Assembly (NCBI GenBank): GCA_020061145.1
Contig: JAGUYX010000113.1
Coordinates: 1 to 41,308, forward strand
DNA: 41,308 bases
Direction: 5' to 3'
Source: Anaerolineales bacterium
GTDB lineage: Bacteria > Chloroflexota > Anaerolineae > Anaerolineales > DRKV01
Part shown: in pieces, positions 15,152 through 23,716 of the stretch
How the letters are laid out: each line of letters starts with the position of its first letter
Numbering within the stretch: the first letter of the stretch is position 1
Notes under the pieces: generated by a model
What the model saw: only the letters and a program-made list of their open reading frames with translations
What the model was told of the DNA's origin: nothing
Databases searched by the model: none
Program-made: the position numbers and the translations under genes

Positions 15152-16201
15152 GTGCTAAAAACAACCATTCGTCTCACCGAACTCTCCTCCTGTGCGGGTT
15201 GAGCATCTAAGCTGAGCCCAGAGGCTCTGGCGCAGGTGCTGCGCCCTTTGCGTGCCATGTTCCAGCCCCAGGATTGTCCCGATCTGATGGTCGGCATTGG
15301 TTGTCTGGATGATGCCGCCGTGTATCGCTTGGACAGTGAACGGGCCCTGATCTTCACGACAGATTTTTTCACGCCGGTGGTGGATGATCCGTATGACTAT
15401 GGAGCCATTGCCGCAGCCAATGCCCTTTCTGACGTGTACGCCATGGGCGGAGCGCCGTTGCTGGCGCTAAACCTGGCCGCGTTTCCAGCGCGCCTGCCGG
15501 CTGAGATCCTTGGGCAGGTGTTGATGGGAATGGCGGATATGGTCAAACAGGCTGGGGCTGTGGTGGCTGGAGGCCATACGATCCAGGACGAAGAGCCAAA
15601 AGTCGGCTTGTGCGTGGCTGGGATGGTCCACCCGGACAAGCTGCTCACCAAGGGAGGTGTGCAGCCTGGCGATCAGCTAGTGTTAACCAAGCCTCTTGGG
15701 ACAGGCCTTATTACCACGGCTGCCAAAATGGATCTGGCGGATCGGGAGGATGTCGATGAGGCAATCCAGTGGATGAGACGGCTTAACAGAGCTGCCGGGA
15801 AAACCGCAGCGGACCTGGACTTGCGAGGCGGTACCGATGTCACCGGATTCGGCCTGTTGGGTCATGCCTGGGAAATGGCAGAAGCGTCGCGAGTAACCCT
15901 TAAGGTTTTTTTTGAGGCAGTGCCGTTCATGAACGGTGTTGTCCGTTATGCCGACCAAGGGCTGTTCCCCGGCGGAACGGCATCGAATTATACGGCTTAT
16001 AGCAAACGGATCCATTTTGCAGAATATTTGAATGAGGATCAAAAGATGCTGCTGTTTGATGCGCAAACAAGCGGAGGACTACTCTTGGCCGTGCCACAGG
16101 AGAAGATGGGGGAGTTCTCCAATATGATGGAATTCCATGGCGAAAAGTGTTGGATCATCGGTGAGGCGGTGGGCAGGGAAGCCGGAATTCAGGTCATCTG
16201 A
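15152..16201 (+). CDS. selD: Selenophosphate synthetase, itself a selenoprotein
   Basis: The track begins only at 15236. The frame extends upstream through UGA 15200-15202 to GTG 15152, giving 349 residues. The N-terminus TELSSCAGUASKLSPEALAQVL aligns with the SelD active-site segment, with Sec17 at the catalytic Cys/Sec position and the conserved Lys20. Later motifs are intact: GIGCLDDAAVYRLD, TTDFFTPVVDDPYDYGAIAAANALSDVYAMGG, AGGHTIQDEEPKVGL, GTDVTGFGLLGHAWEMAE and DAQTSGGLLLAVP. SelD makes selenophosphate from selenide and ATP. A Sec in SelD means the enzyme depends on its own product. selB follows after 26 nt. Confidence 0.93.
15218..15230 (+). promoter_or_regulatory. SECIS hairpin of selD
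   Basis: CCAGA-GGC-TCTGG, 5-bp stem with loop GGC. The GG lies 21-22 nt after UGA 15200-15202. An overlapping GAGCC/GGCTC pairing is possible as an alternative. Confidence 0.65.
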
Positions 16202-16227
16202 CCATCAGCCTGGGAAGGAGGGTTGCC

Positions 16228-18141
16228 ATGTATGTAGTCGGTACAGCCGGTCATGTCGATCATGGAAAGTCGACGTTGGTGCGGGCATTGACTGGGATCG
16301 ACCCCGACCGTTTGAAAGAAGAAAAAGAGCGCGAGATGACGATCGATTTGGGGTTTGCCTGGCTGGAACTGCCCAGTGGTCAGGAAGTCTCGATCGTTGA
16401 CGTTCCCGGGCACGAAGACTTCATTAAAAACATGCTGGCCGGGGTAGGGGGGATCGACGCTGTACTGCTGACGGTAGCTGCGGATGAGGCGATCATGCCT
16501 CAGACGCGCGAACATGTGGCGATTCTCGATCTCCTGGAGGTCAAGGCTGGCCTGGTTGTGTTGACAAAAGCCGACATGGTGCCTGACGAGGAATGGTTGG
16601 AGTTGGTCAAAATGGATGTGGCGAGTCTGCTGGAGAAAACCTCACTGGCAGGCGCCCCGATTGTGTTGGTATCCTCCAAGACCGGGAAAGGTCTGATCGA
16701 TCTGGAAGACAACCTCGATGCCCTTCTCAAGAAAACCCCACCACGCCGAGACTTCAACAGGCCGCGCCTATCTATTGATCGAATCTTTACAAAGCCCGGA
16801 TTTGGGACTATCGTCACCGGGACGCTGATTGATGGTCGTTTTTGTGTGGGAGATGAAATCGAGATCCAGCCGAAAGGGTTGAAGGGGCGAATCCGCGGGC
16901 TTCAAACCCACAAAAACAAAGTGGAAGTGGCCACTCCTGGCAGCCGAGTCGCGATCAACCTGACCGGCGTGAATCTGGAAAATCTCAGCCGGGGAGACGT
17001 TGTCACTCATCGCGGTTGGTTGAGCGGTACGGTTTTAGTGGATGCCCGCATCCGGGTTCTGGAGGACTTTGAACTGGCGCTGAGGCATGACATGGAAATC
17101 GAGATCTTCTCCGGGGCCTCACAGGTTTTGGGTCATGCCCGGGTGCTCGGCGCGGATGAAATTCGTCCTGGAGAATTAGGCTGGGTCCAGATCCGCCTGG
17201 TTGATCCAATTGCGTTGGTCAAAGGGGATAGGCTGATCCTTCGCCAGCCCTCTCCAAGCCGGACGATCGGCGGAGGAGTAGTTATCGATCCGCATCCCTA
17301 CCGCAAGCACCGCCGTTACCACGAAGAGGTCATCCGCCATTTAGGGGCAATGGCATCGGATACGCCTGAGGAAATCTTGCTGGCGACGCTGATGAAACAG
17401 GAGCCTATCTCAGCGCGGCTGGCCGTCCAACGCAGCCAGCTTGATTTGGAAGCAGCAGGAAGTGCGTTGTCTAAGCTGCTGGCAGAAGGATTGGTCTATG
17501 TGCTAAATAGCGACACTTCCGATCCTGGCAAGCTTGTTTCTGGCTCTTCCAACCTGATTTCCGCGGAAGGTTTCAATCGATTTGTTGAGCGGATCCGACA
17601 GGTCCTTTCGGAGTATCATACTGCGTTCCCGCTCCGCCTCGGGTTGCCCAGAGAAGAGTTGAACAGCCGCCTGGGTTTGGACCGTCAATTGGTCAATACC
17701 ATCGTAGAGCGTGCCGTGAAGCTGGGCTCGATTAGGGCTGTAGGGGGAAGCCTTTCCTTACCGGGGCACAAAGTGCTATTTTCTCCTGAACAACAGAGGC
17801 AAATTAACCAGGCTTTGGAGGTTTTCCGTCAGGCGCCTTTCACCCCGCCCCCTACAAGAGAGGTAGCATCGCTGATTGGAACAGAGGTCCTCTTTGCGCT
17901 CCTTGAGCAGGGGTGCTTGACCCAGGTGAGTAAGGATGTCGTTTTCATGACTGATACCTACAACCGCATCATCGAACAGGTTGTACAACACCTGAAGGAA
18001 CAAGGTACGATCACGATAGCGGAGGCGCGCGATCTCTTCAATACCAGCCGGAAATATACCCAGGCAATCCTCGAGCACATGGACGAAAAACGGATTACCA
18101 AGCGCCTGGGTGATAACCGGATATTACGACAAATGACTTAG
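16228..18141 (+). CDS. selB: Selenocysteine-specific elongation factor SelB
   Basis: 637 residues. The GTPase domain has [20 protein letters not shown] (P-loop), [15 protein letters not shown] (switch I), [20 protein letters not shown] (switch II) and LTKADM (base-binding). EF-Tu-like domains II and III follow to about residue 340, including [19 protein letters not shown]. The C-terminal half (about 380-637) is the winged-helix array that binds SECIS RNA; it ends [21 protein letters not shown]. It delivers Sec-tRNA to UGA codons marked by a SECIS. GGAAGGAGG precedes the ATG. It ends the selenium operon. Confidence 0.96.
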   Translation: MYVVGTAGHVDHGKSTLVRALTGIDPDRLKEEKEREMTIDLGFAWLELPSGQEVSIVDVPGHEDFIKNMLAGVGGIDAVLLTVAADEAIMPQTREHVAILDLLEVKAGLVVLTKADMVPDEEWLELVKMDVASLLEKTSLAGAPIVLVSSKTGKGLIDLEDNLDALLKKTPPRRDFNRPRLSIDRIFTKPGFGTIVTGTLIDGRFCVGDEIEIQPKGLKGRIRGLQTHKNKVEVATPGSRVAINLTGVNLENLSRGDVVTHRGWLSGTVLVDARIRVLEDFELALRHDMEIEIFSGASQVLGHARVLGADEIRPGELGWVQIRLVDPIALVKGDRLILRQPSPSRTIGGGVVIDPHPYRKHRRYHEEVIRHLGAMASDTPEEILLATLMKQEPISARLAVQRSQLDLEAAGSALSKLLAEGLVYVLNSDTSDPGKLVSGSSNLISAEGFNRFVERIRQVLSEYHTAFPLRLGLPREELNSRLGLDRQLVNTIVERAVKLGSIRAVGGSLSLPGHKVLFSPEQQRQINQALEVFRQAPFTPPPTREVASLIGTEVLFALLEQGCLTQVSKDVVFMTDTYNRIIEQVVQHLKEQGTITIAEARDLFNTSRKYTQAILEHMDEKRITKRLGDNRILRQMT

Positions 18142-18224
18142 TAAAAGGTGATTTTAAGTAGTAAGGGTTTATCCGGCTATACTTTAAACTAACATTAATC
18201 TTTCTTAACCAGCGAAGGTTGAGT

Positions 18225-20600
18225 ATGAGACTACAACTGCGATCAAGACTCTTCTGGCAGGTATTTATCATCGTCCTGATCGGTTTGGGTCTGACATCGA
18301 TCGGCATGGCTGCACTCAGCCTGCAGGCAATCGATGATAATACACACCGTGCCCTGGAGGAGCGCCTGGTGTTGAGCCAGGCGATCGCGGGACGGGTGGA
18401 TGACTACCTGCATGAATCTACCCGCCACGTGGAGATCCTCATTGAAAGCGAGGGCATCGCCCAACACATGGAGGACGAAGCTCTTGCCCAGGAGTTTGTG
18501 GAAAAGGTGAAGTACCACCTGGGCAATTTTGCTTACTTCACGGTGTTGCTGGATAACTCGCGCCAGGTTGTCAGCATGGCTCCCTACAACGAAGAAGTGA
18601 TGAAAAATGATTTTACTTCAGCGAAATGCGTCGAGTTCGTCAGCGTTCACCGGACACCGGTTATCACGCGCGCCTTCGTGTTGGGAGCGCCCACCCACAC
18701 GGTCGCCCTGGTTATCCCTATCCTGGACAAGGAACAAACCCAGGTAGGTACGCTATTTACCGCCCTCAACCTGACCGACGAGGTCTTCACGCGTCTATTG
18801 AAACCCTGTTGTCCTGGGACAACCGGCCATTCGGAGATTGTCGATTCCACCGGATTGGTTCTTGCAAGTACGCAGCCTGAAAATTTATGGAAAGAAGATG
18901 GTCATGGCGAGCAATTCGACCAGTTGGTGTCTGATCGTCGATCGGTGGTGGGCACCTGTCACACTTGCCATATCGAGGATTCGCAGGTGATCGCACGTGA
19001 GGACGAGGTGATGGCTTTTGCGCCTCTAGCGTCTGCACAATGGGGTGTAGCCCTTCGGCAATCCAGCCAAGAGGCCTTTACCTTTGCGTCCATATTGAAA
19101 AAGCAACTGGCTGTGTATTTTTCCGTTGCCCTTCTGGCTGGGGTTGGAATCACATGGATGTTTACCAAAAGGATTGTGCGCCCCATCGAAAAGCTGACCT
19201 CGGCCTGCCAGGAAATTACGGAAGGGAACTTGTCAGTGGAGGTCCCGTTGGAAGGACCGGGCGAAATTGGCCGTCTGGGATCCTCGTTCGCTTTGATGCG
19301 CAACCGACTGAAAGAGTCCTTGAACCAAATTCAGAACTGGGCGGACGAGCTTGAAGACCGCATCCGACTGAGGACCACAGAGTTGGAAGAATCACAGGAA
19401 AAGCTTCAGAAGGCAAACCGGGAATTATCGGTTTTGAATACGGTTGGAGACGCATTGCGCCAGTCGCTCAACCTGACCTCGACCATGAACACGGCTCTCG
19501 AGAGGATGATCGAGTTGAGCGAAGCAGGGTTTGGTTGCATATTCCTGAAACAGCAGGAGAACCAGGAGCCGGTTATCGCTGCCCAGTCCTCACGAGATGT
19601 CGACTTTGGCATCACCAGGTTGCTTCCCGCTTTACGATCCCACGTGACGAATATTTTTTCGAAAGAACGGGCGGACGCGTTCAAGATGCCATTGCGTTCC
19701 ATCCCCTTGAACAATCATCGGGAGGTGGATTACTTCATCGCGACATTTATCCCTCTGATCGGAAAAGAAAGCATTCCTGGTGTGATGGTCCTGGTCAAGA
19801 AAAACCACTGCGGTTTTTCTATTCACGAAAAAGAACTGTACCGCTCGATTGGCATACAGATTGGGATTTCTATTGAAAATGCACTTCTTTTTCAAAGATT
19901 GCTTCAAAAGGAAGAATCGCTCAGCCAGTTGGTTCATAAGCTGATTGCAGCTCAAGAGGAAGAACGGCGCCGGATTGCCCGCGAATTGCACGACGAGACC
20001 AGCCAATCCCTAACGGCGTTAAGTGTGGGATTGAGAACGGCGATCATGGCAAAGGCAAGAACACCGGAAGAGGTCAAGAAGCGATTGGGGCCTTTGGATG
20101 GGATGGCCTCGGGTATGCTTGAGGAAATTAGTCGTATGATCCAGGATCTGCGTCCCAGTCTGCTGGACGACATGGGTTTACTGTCCGCCTTAGACTGGTA
20201 TGCAGACGTTCGCCTGCGGTCTAGAGGAATTCAGGTCAGTTGGGAGATTGTGGGCATAGAACGGCGGCTTCCCCTGGAACTGGAAACGACGATTTTCCGT
20301 CTGGGGCAAGAAGCGATCAGCAACGTTGCCAAACACGCCAAAGCCGAGAGCGTTACCATCCTTATTGAATTTCTAGACCACCACATCGTTCTTGAGATCG
20401 ATGATGATGGGAATGGGTTTGATGCAGAGCAAATACTGTCGAACAATCTATCGTCTATGGCGTATGGTCTTTTGGGGATGCGTGAGAGGGTAGACTTGTT
20501 TGGCGGTGTTCTAACAATTGATTCTAGAGTAGGAGTCGGCACCCGCGTTCGGGCTGAACTGCCGGTGATGGTTGCGCCAGTCGCGGATATAACCATATAA
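18225..20600 (+). CDS. NarL-family sensor histidine kinase with a heme c motif in the sensor domain
   Basis: About 791 residues from ATG 18225 (GAAGG upstream; the track uses TTG 18219). The first helix is at residues ~8-30. A long extracytoplasmic sensor follows (~31-285). It contains CHTCH at residues 245-249, a heme c attachment motif, and a CC pair near 198. The second helix is AVYFSVALLAGVGITWMF. A HAMP domain (RIVRPIEKLTSACQEITEGN), a coiled coil, a GAF-like domain (~410-560), HisKA_3 (RRRIARELHDETSQSLTALS) and HATPase (IDDDGNGFD, YGLLGMRERV) complete it. It probably senses redox state or a heme ligand. The cognate regulator follows after 9 nt. Confidence 0.9.
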   Translation: MRLQLRSRLFWQVFIIVLIGLGLTSIGMAALSLQAIDDNTHRALEERLVLSQAIAGRVDDYLHESTRHVEILIESEGIAQHMEDEALAQEFVEKVKYHLGNFAYFTVLLDNSRQVVSMAPYNEEVMKNDFTSAKCVEFVSVHRTPVITRAFVLGAPTHTVALVIPILDKEQTQVGTLFTALNLTDEVFTRLLKPCCPGTTGHSEIVDSTGLVLASTQPENLWKEDGHGEQFDQLVSDRRSVVGTCHTCHIEDSQVIAREDEVMAFAPLASAQWGVALRQSSQEAFTFASILKKQLAVYFSVALLAGVGITWMFTKRIVRPIEKLTSACQEITEGNLSVEVPLEGPGEIGRLGSSFALMRNRLKESLNQIQNWADELEDRIRLRTTELEESQEKLQKANRELSVLNTVGDALRQSLNLTSTMNTALERMIELSEAGFGCIFLKQQENQEPVIAAQSSRDVDFGITRLLPALRSHVTNIFSKERADAFKMPLRSIPLNNHREVDYFIATFIPLIGKESIPGVMVLVKKNHCGFSIHEKELYRSIGIQIGISIENALLFQRLLQKEESLSQLVHKLIAAQEEERRRIARELHDETSQSLTALSVGLRTAIMAKARTPEEVKKRLGPLDGMASGMLEEISRMIQDLRPSLLDDMGLLSALDWYADVRLRSRGIQVSWEIVGIERRLPLELETTIFRLGQEAISNVAKHAKAESVTILIEFLDHHIVLEIDDDGNGFDAEQILSNNLSSMAYGLLGMRERVDLFGGVLTIDSRVGVGTRVRAELPVMVAPVADITI

Positions 20601-20609
20601 GGCGGTGCC

Positions 20610-21263
20610 ATGCAGAAAATTCGTGTATTGCTGGTTGATGACCACGCGATCTTGCGGGAAGGCCTGCAAGCCATGCTCAGCTTGTGCGAGGATATCGAAG
20701 TGATAGGCGGCGCGGCGGATGGCTCTCAGGCGTTGGAAATTCTTCAGAGGTATATCGTTGATGTGATTGTGATGGATATGGCAATGCCGGGAATGGGCGG
20801 GTTAGAAGCGACACGAAGGATCGTAAAATCATACCCGCACCTAAAGGTATTAGTTCTAAGCCAACATGATGACGAAAGATACGTACTGTCGGTTTGCCAG
20901 GAAGGAGCTTCTGGTTATGTTTTGAAGCGTTCGGTGGGGAAGGAGTTGATTTCTGCAATCCGGACGGTTTACCAGGGAGGCAGCTATTTGCCTCCCGCGA
21001 TAGCCGATAAGTTGTTGCGCGCTTTTCGCAACCCAAATCATAGTCAGACCGTGGAAGTAGAGGGCAGCCTGACCGACCGCGAACGAGAAATTCTGATCCA
21101 TGTATGTGAGGGGATGACAAGCCAGGAAATTTCAGAACTACTTAGTATCAGCAAGAAAACAGTCATGTGCCACAGGGCAAATATCTATAAAAAGCTTGGC
21201 ACGCACAGAAGGGTGGAGTTGATCAAATATGCCCATCAAGCGGGGCTGATCCAGCTCATCTAG
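20610..21263 (+). CDS. NarL/LuxR-type response regulator
   Basis: 217 residues: receiver domain (RVLLVDDHAILREGLQAML, phospho-Asp in VDVIVMDMAMPGMGG, VLKRSVGKELISAI) and C-terminal LuxR helix-turn-helix (LTDREREILIHVCEGMTSQE, LSISKKTVMCHRANIYKKLG). AAGGCGG precedes the ATG. It pairs with the kinase just upstream. Likely targets include the adjacent selenium, cytochrome or corrinoid operons, but no binding site is proven. Confidence 0.93.
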   Translation: MQKIRVLLVDDHAILREGLQAMLSLCEDIEVIGGAADGSQALEILQRYIVDVIVMDMAMPGMGGLEATRRIVKSYPHLKVLVLSQHDDERYVLSVCQEGASGYVLKRSVGKELISAIRTVYQGGSYLPPAIADKLLRAFRNPNHSQTVEVEGSLTDREREILIHVCEGMTSQEISELLSISKKTVMCHRANIYKKLGTHRRVELIKYAHQAGLIQLI

Positions 21264-21580
21264 AGATTCCCCCACTCCCTGGGGGTTGGGCGGCGGGATG
21301 AATTCTCATTGGCCTTTGCCTTGCATCAAAGTCCTAACCGAAATTTGGTTCTTTGGCCTGGACTTGCCTGGAGAGCGATCCTGATCTCGCTCTGGTTTAT
21401 ATCTGGTGGGGAACTTGCATCTTCTATCCCAGGATTATGAGTTCCGCCGATTGGCATTACCTGCAAAAAAGCACCGCTATTTATGTCGGGTATAATTTGG
21501 AGGAAATTCGCTCGTTACTTGCCATTATCCATGCATAGATTCATGGAATCCGCTTATTCCCTGTCTGAACGATCCTGTCT
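21264..21580 (+). promoter_or_regulatory. Intergenic region with terminator-like hairpin and TATAAT box
   Basis: This 317-nt gap starts with CCCCC-ACTCCCT-GGGGG (about 21268-21284), a hairpin without a U-tract. A perfect TATAAT lies at 21491-21496, preceded by GTCGGG and with no clear -35. It could drive the corrinoid operon, with its start about 75 nt before 21581. The 61-codon track ORF at 21353 is not convincing. Confidence 0.4.
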
Positions 21581-22261
21581 TTGAACCACTTCAACGTAAT
21601 CCAACCAGAAGTATCACAAATCCTGCCCGATTTACGTACGCTCAGTCGGGCCACCGGTCGTTTCAGAAAAGGACCGGGTTCATCCATACAATTAGCCCGA
21701 GAAACGACCCTGGTGGAGGCTTCGACATTAATCAAGCCGGTGGCAATTTGGGCGAAAATCGAGATTTCTCAGAATGATTCATCCATATTTCCTGTTTGGC
21801 TGGCAAAAAAAGCCTCCCGGGTTGAGTCGATCGCTGGCATTGTCTGCACGATAGGCGATCAACTGGAGAACATGTCTCGTAAATACTTCTCGATGGGGCA
21901 AAACACCCGTGGTTATATTTTGGACCAGGTCGGGTCCCTCGCCGTTGCGCGCCTCGCCAGCCAGGTTGCTGAACAACTGCGCCGCGAATTGAATGCTCTC
22001 TATTGGGCGCCTGGCGATGACACGACCGACGTCACGCTCTCCGCCCAGCGTTGGCTCTTCGACCTCATTCCCGCCCAGAAGATCGGCGTCCGGCTTACCG
22101 GCCAGAATGTGATGGTGCCGGTCAAGTCATTATCTTTTTTTCTGCTCATCCGGACCGGACAAGCCGGTTTGAAGTGCGCAATTCCCTGCCAGCGCTGCAT
22201 CTGGAATGGCGCGTGCGATCAACGCATGCAGAAAACTTCCTCTGGCAATTCAGCGGCATGA
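21581..22261 (+). CDS. Methionine synthase activation domain-like protein
   Basis: 226 residues from TTG 21581. No ATG or ribosome-binding site is obvious, so the start is uncertain. The core resembles the vitamin B12-dependent methionine synthase activation family: CTIGDQLENMSRKYFSMGQNTRGYILDQVGSLAVARLASQV, then YWAPGDDTTDVTLSAQRWLF and VMVPVKSLSFFLLI. The end holds closely spaced cysteines (KCAIPCQRCIWNGAC) that may bind a metal cluster, as seen in stand-alone forms beside corrinoid methyltransferases. It probably helps keep the corrinoid protein active. The final residues after the cysteines are short. Confidence 0.72.
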   Translation: MNHFNVIQPEVSQILPDLRTLSRATGRFRKGPGSSIQLARETTLVEASTLIKPVAIWAKIEISQNDSSIFPVWLAKKASRVESIAGIVCTIGDQLENMSRKYFSMGQNTRGYILDQVGSLAVARLASQVAEQLRRELNALYWAPGDDTTDVTLSAQRWLFDLIPAQKIGVRLTGQNVMVPVKSLSFFLLIRTGQAGLKCAIPCQRCIWNGACDQRMQKTSSGNSAA

Positions 22262-22297
22262 AAGAGGCGGATTGACGGCCTGAAGGTAAGGGTTCAT

Positions 22298-23599
22298 ATG
22301 GAAACCACTGGCGATCATTCTCAAGAGCAAACAGACCTGGGGGCTGATCTCTTAAAGTGGGTCGAACACGAGCGTATCGGCCAGTTGCAAACGTACAGTA
22401 GGGGCCGGATGCTCTTCTGGCAGGGTGAAACGGTAGAGTATGTTTATTTGGTAAAACAAGGTGCAGTTAAAATCTATTCAATCTCCCAGGATGGGAAAAG
22501 CTATGCTTATGGGGTCGTCGGAGCGGGAGGCATAGTCGGTTTAACCTCGTTATTACAATGCATCGCACACGAGTCTTTAGCAGAAGTCATCGAAGACACG
22601 GAAGTCATTGCCATTTCTGCGGCGGAATTTAATCAGTTGCTGTGTACAGAGCGCCAATTTTCTCTGCTTGTCTTGAAGAAATTGGCGCAAGGATTGAGCC
22701 TGCTGGCCAGTAAAGCCAGGGATGCAGGTTTGTTGGATGTGCAGCAACGCCTGAAACACCGCCTGGTTGAGCTGGCCAGGGATCATGGCAGTGCTACAGA
22801 CAAAGGAGTCAAAATCAACCTGGATCTGACCCACGAGGAAATTGCAACCCTTGTGGCTGCCAATCGAAGCACAATTACGGGCCTTTTGAACGAGCTGAAA
22901 GAGCAAGGTTTCCTCTGGAAAGAAGGCCGGCATCTGGTGATTATCCCCCCGGTTCATATAGAGATCCTCGACGAGCTTACCCGATCGGTTGTGAATGGCG
23001 AAGAGGACGAAGCCAAAAAATGGGCCAGCAAAGCCATCGATTCAGGCGTTGAGCCAACAAAAGCGCTCAACGCGTTAACCAGCGGGATGAACCTGATCGA
23101 CAGAATGTTTAACCGGAATGAGATCGACGTATCCGACGTAATTCTCTCCGCCTATGCAATGAAAAGCGCCATTCCTATCATTGAGGACAAGATTGCAAAA
23201 AGCAGGCAGAAGGTTCATTCGATCGGCAGGGTTGTCATTGGAACTGTCCATGGAGACATTCACGATATCGGTCGCACGCTGGTTGCGATGTTGCTGAGAG
23301 CCAGGGGGTTCGAGGTGATCGATCTCGGGATCAACGTGAACTGCGATGATTTTATTCAAGCTACCCTGAAATTCAAACCAGATATATTGGCGATGTCCTC
23401 CCTGATGACGACCAGTGCGCAGGAGCAGTTCAAAGTTATCCATGCATTAAGGGAGGCTGGTTTGCGAGAAGATGTCAAAGTCATCGTCGGGGGAGGCGCG
23501 ATCACGGAGAAATTGAAACAACAAATGGGGGCAGATGGATATGAGCCCACGGCGCATCGTGCCGTAGAGCTGGCCTGGAGATTAACCCACTCGTCGTAG
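22298..23599 (+). CDS. Crp/Fnr-type regulator fused to a corrinoid-binding domain
   Basis: 433 residues. The N-terminal part (~25-130) is a cNMP-binding-type beta barrel (YSRGRMLFWQGETVEYVYLV, GAVKIYSISQDGKSYAYGVV). Residues ~165-215 form the Crp winged helix (LDLTHEEIATLVAANRSTIT). Residues ~222-300 match the helical cap of corrinoid proteins. Residues ~305-433 are a B12-binding domain with the base-off motif DIHDIG, the strand GFEVIDLGINV and GGGAITEKL. The arrangement parallels the corrinoid protein encoded downstream. It should sense a corrinoid cofactor and regulate this methyl-transfer operon. The ATG has GAAGG upstream. Confidence 0.9.
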   Translation: METTGDHSQEQTDLGADLLKWVEHERIGQLQTYSRGRMLFWQGETVEYVYLVKQGAVKIYSISQDGKSYAYGVVGAGGIVGLTSLLQCIAHESLAEVIEDTEVIAISAAEFNQLLCTERQFSLLVLKKLAQGLSLLASKARDAGLLDVQQRLKHRLVELARDHGSATDKGVKINLDLTHEEIATLVAANRSTITGLLNELKEQGFLWKEGRHLVIIPPVHIEILDELTRSVVNGEEDEAKKWASKAIDSGVEPTKALNALTSGMNLIDRMFNRNEIDVSDVILSAYAMKSAIPIIEDKIAKSRQKVHSIGRVVIGTVHGDIHDIGRTLVAMLLRARGFEVIDLGINVNCDDFIQATLKFKPDILAMSSLMTTSAQEQFKVIHALREAGLREDVKVIVGGGAITEKLKQQMGADGYEPTAHRAVELAWRLTHSS

Positions 23600-23716
23600 A
23601 AGAACGTCTCGAAATTGTTGTTTAGCCAACAGACAGGGGGAGTAATCTTTGCTATCTTTGATCCTGGAATATTCCCAATACCGATCTGGATTTCATAATG
23701 AGATATCTGTACTTCC

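Noticed and set aside
5847-15202. UGA read as tryptophan (alternative genetic code) instead of Sec
   Set aside because: Most genes here use TGG for Trp and several end at TGA (for example SelD, NifU-like, RR-linked genes). tRNA-Sec, selB and selD are present and hairpins follow the recoded UGAs.
21353-21538. 61-codon ORF in the gap before the corrinoid operon
   Set aside because: No ribosome-binding site or family resemblance. The stretch is better explained as a promoter region.
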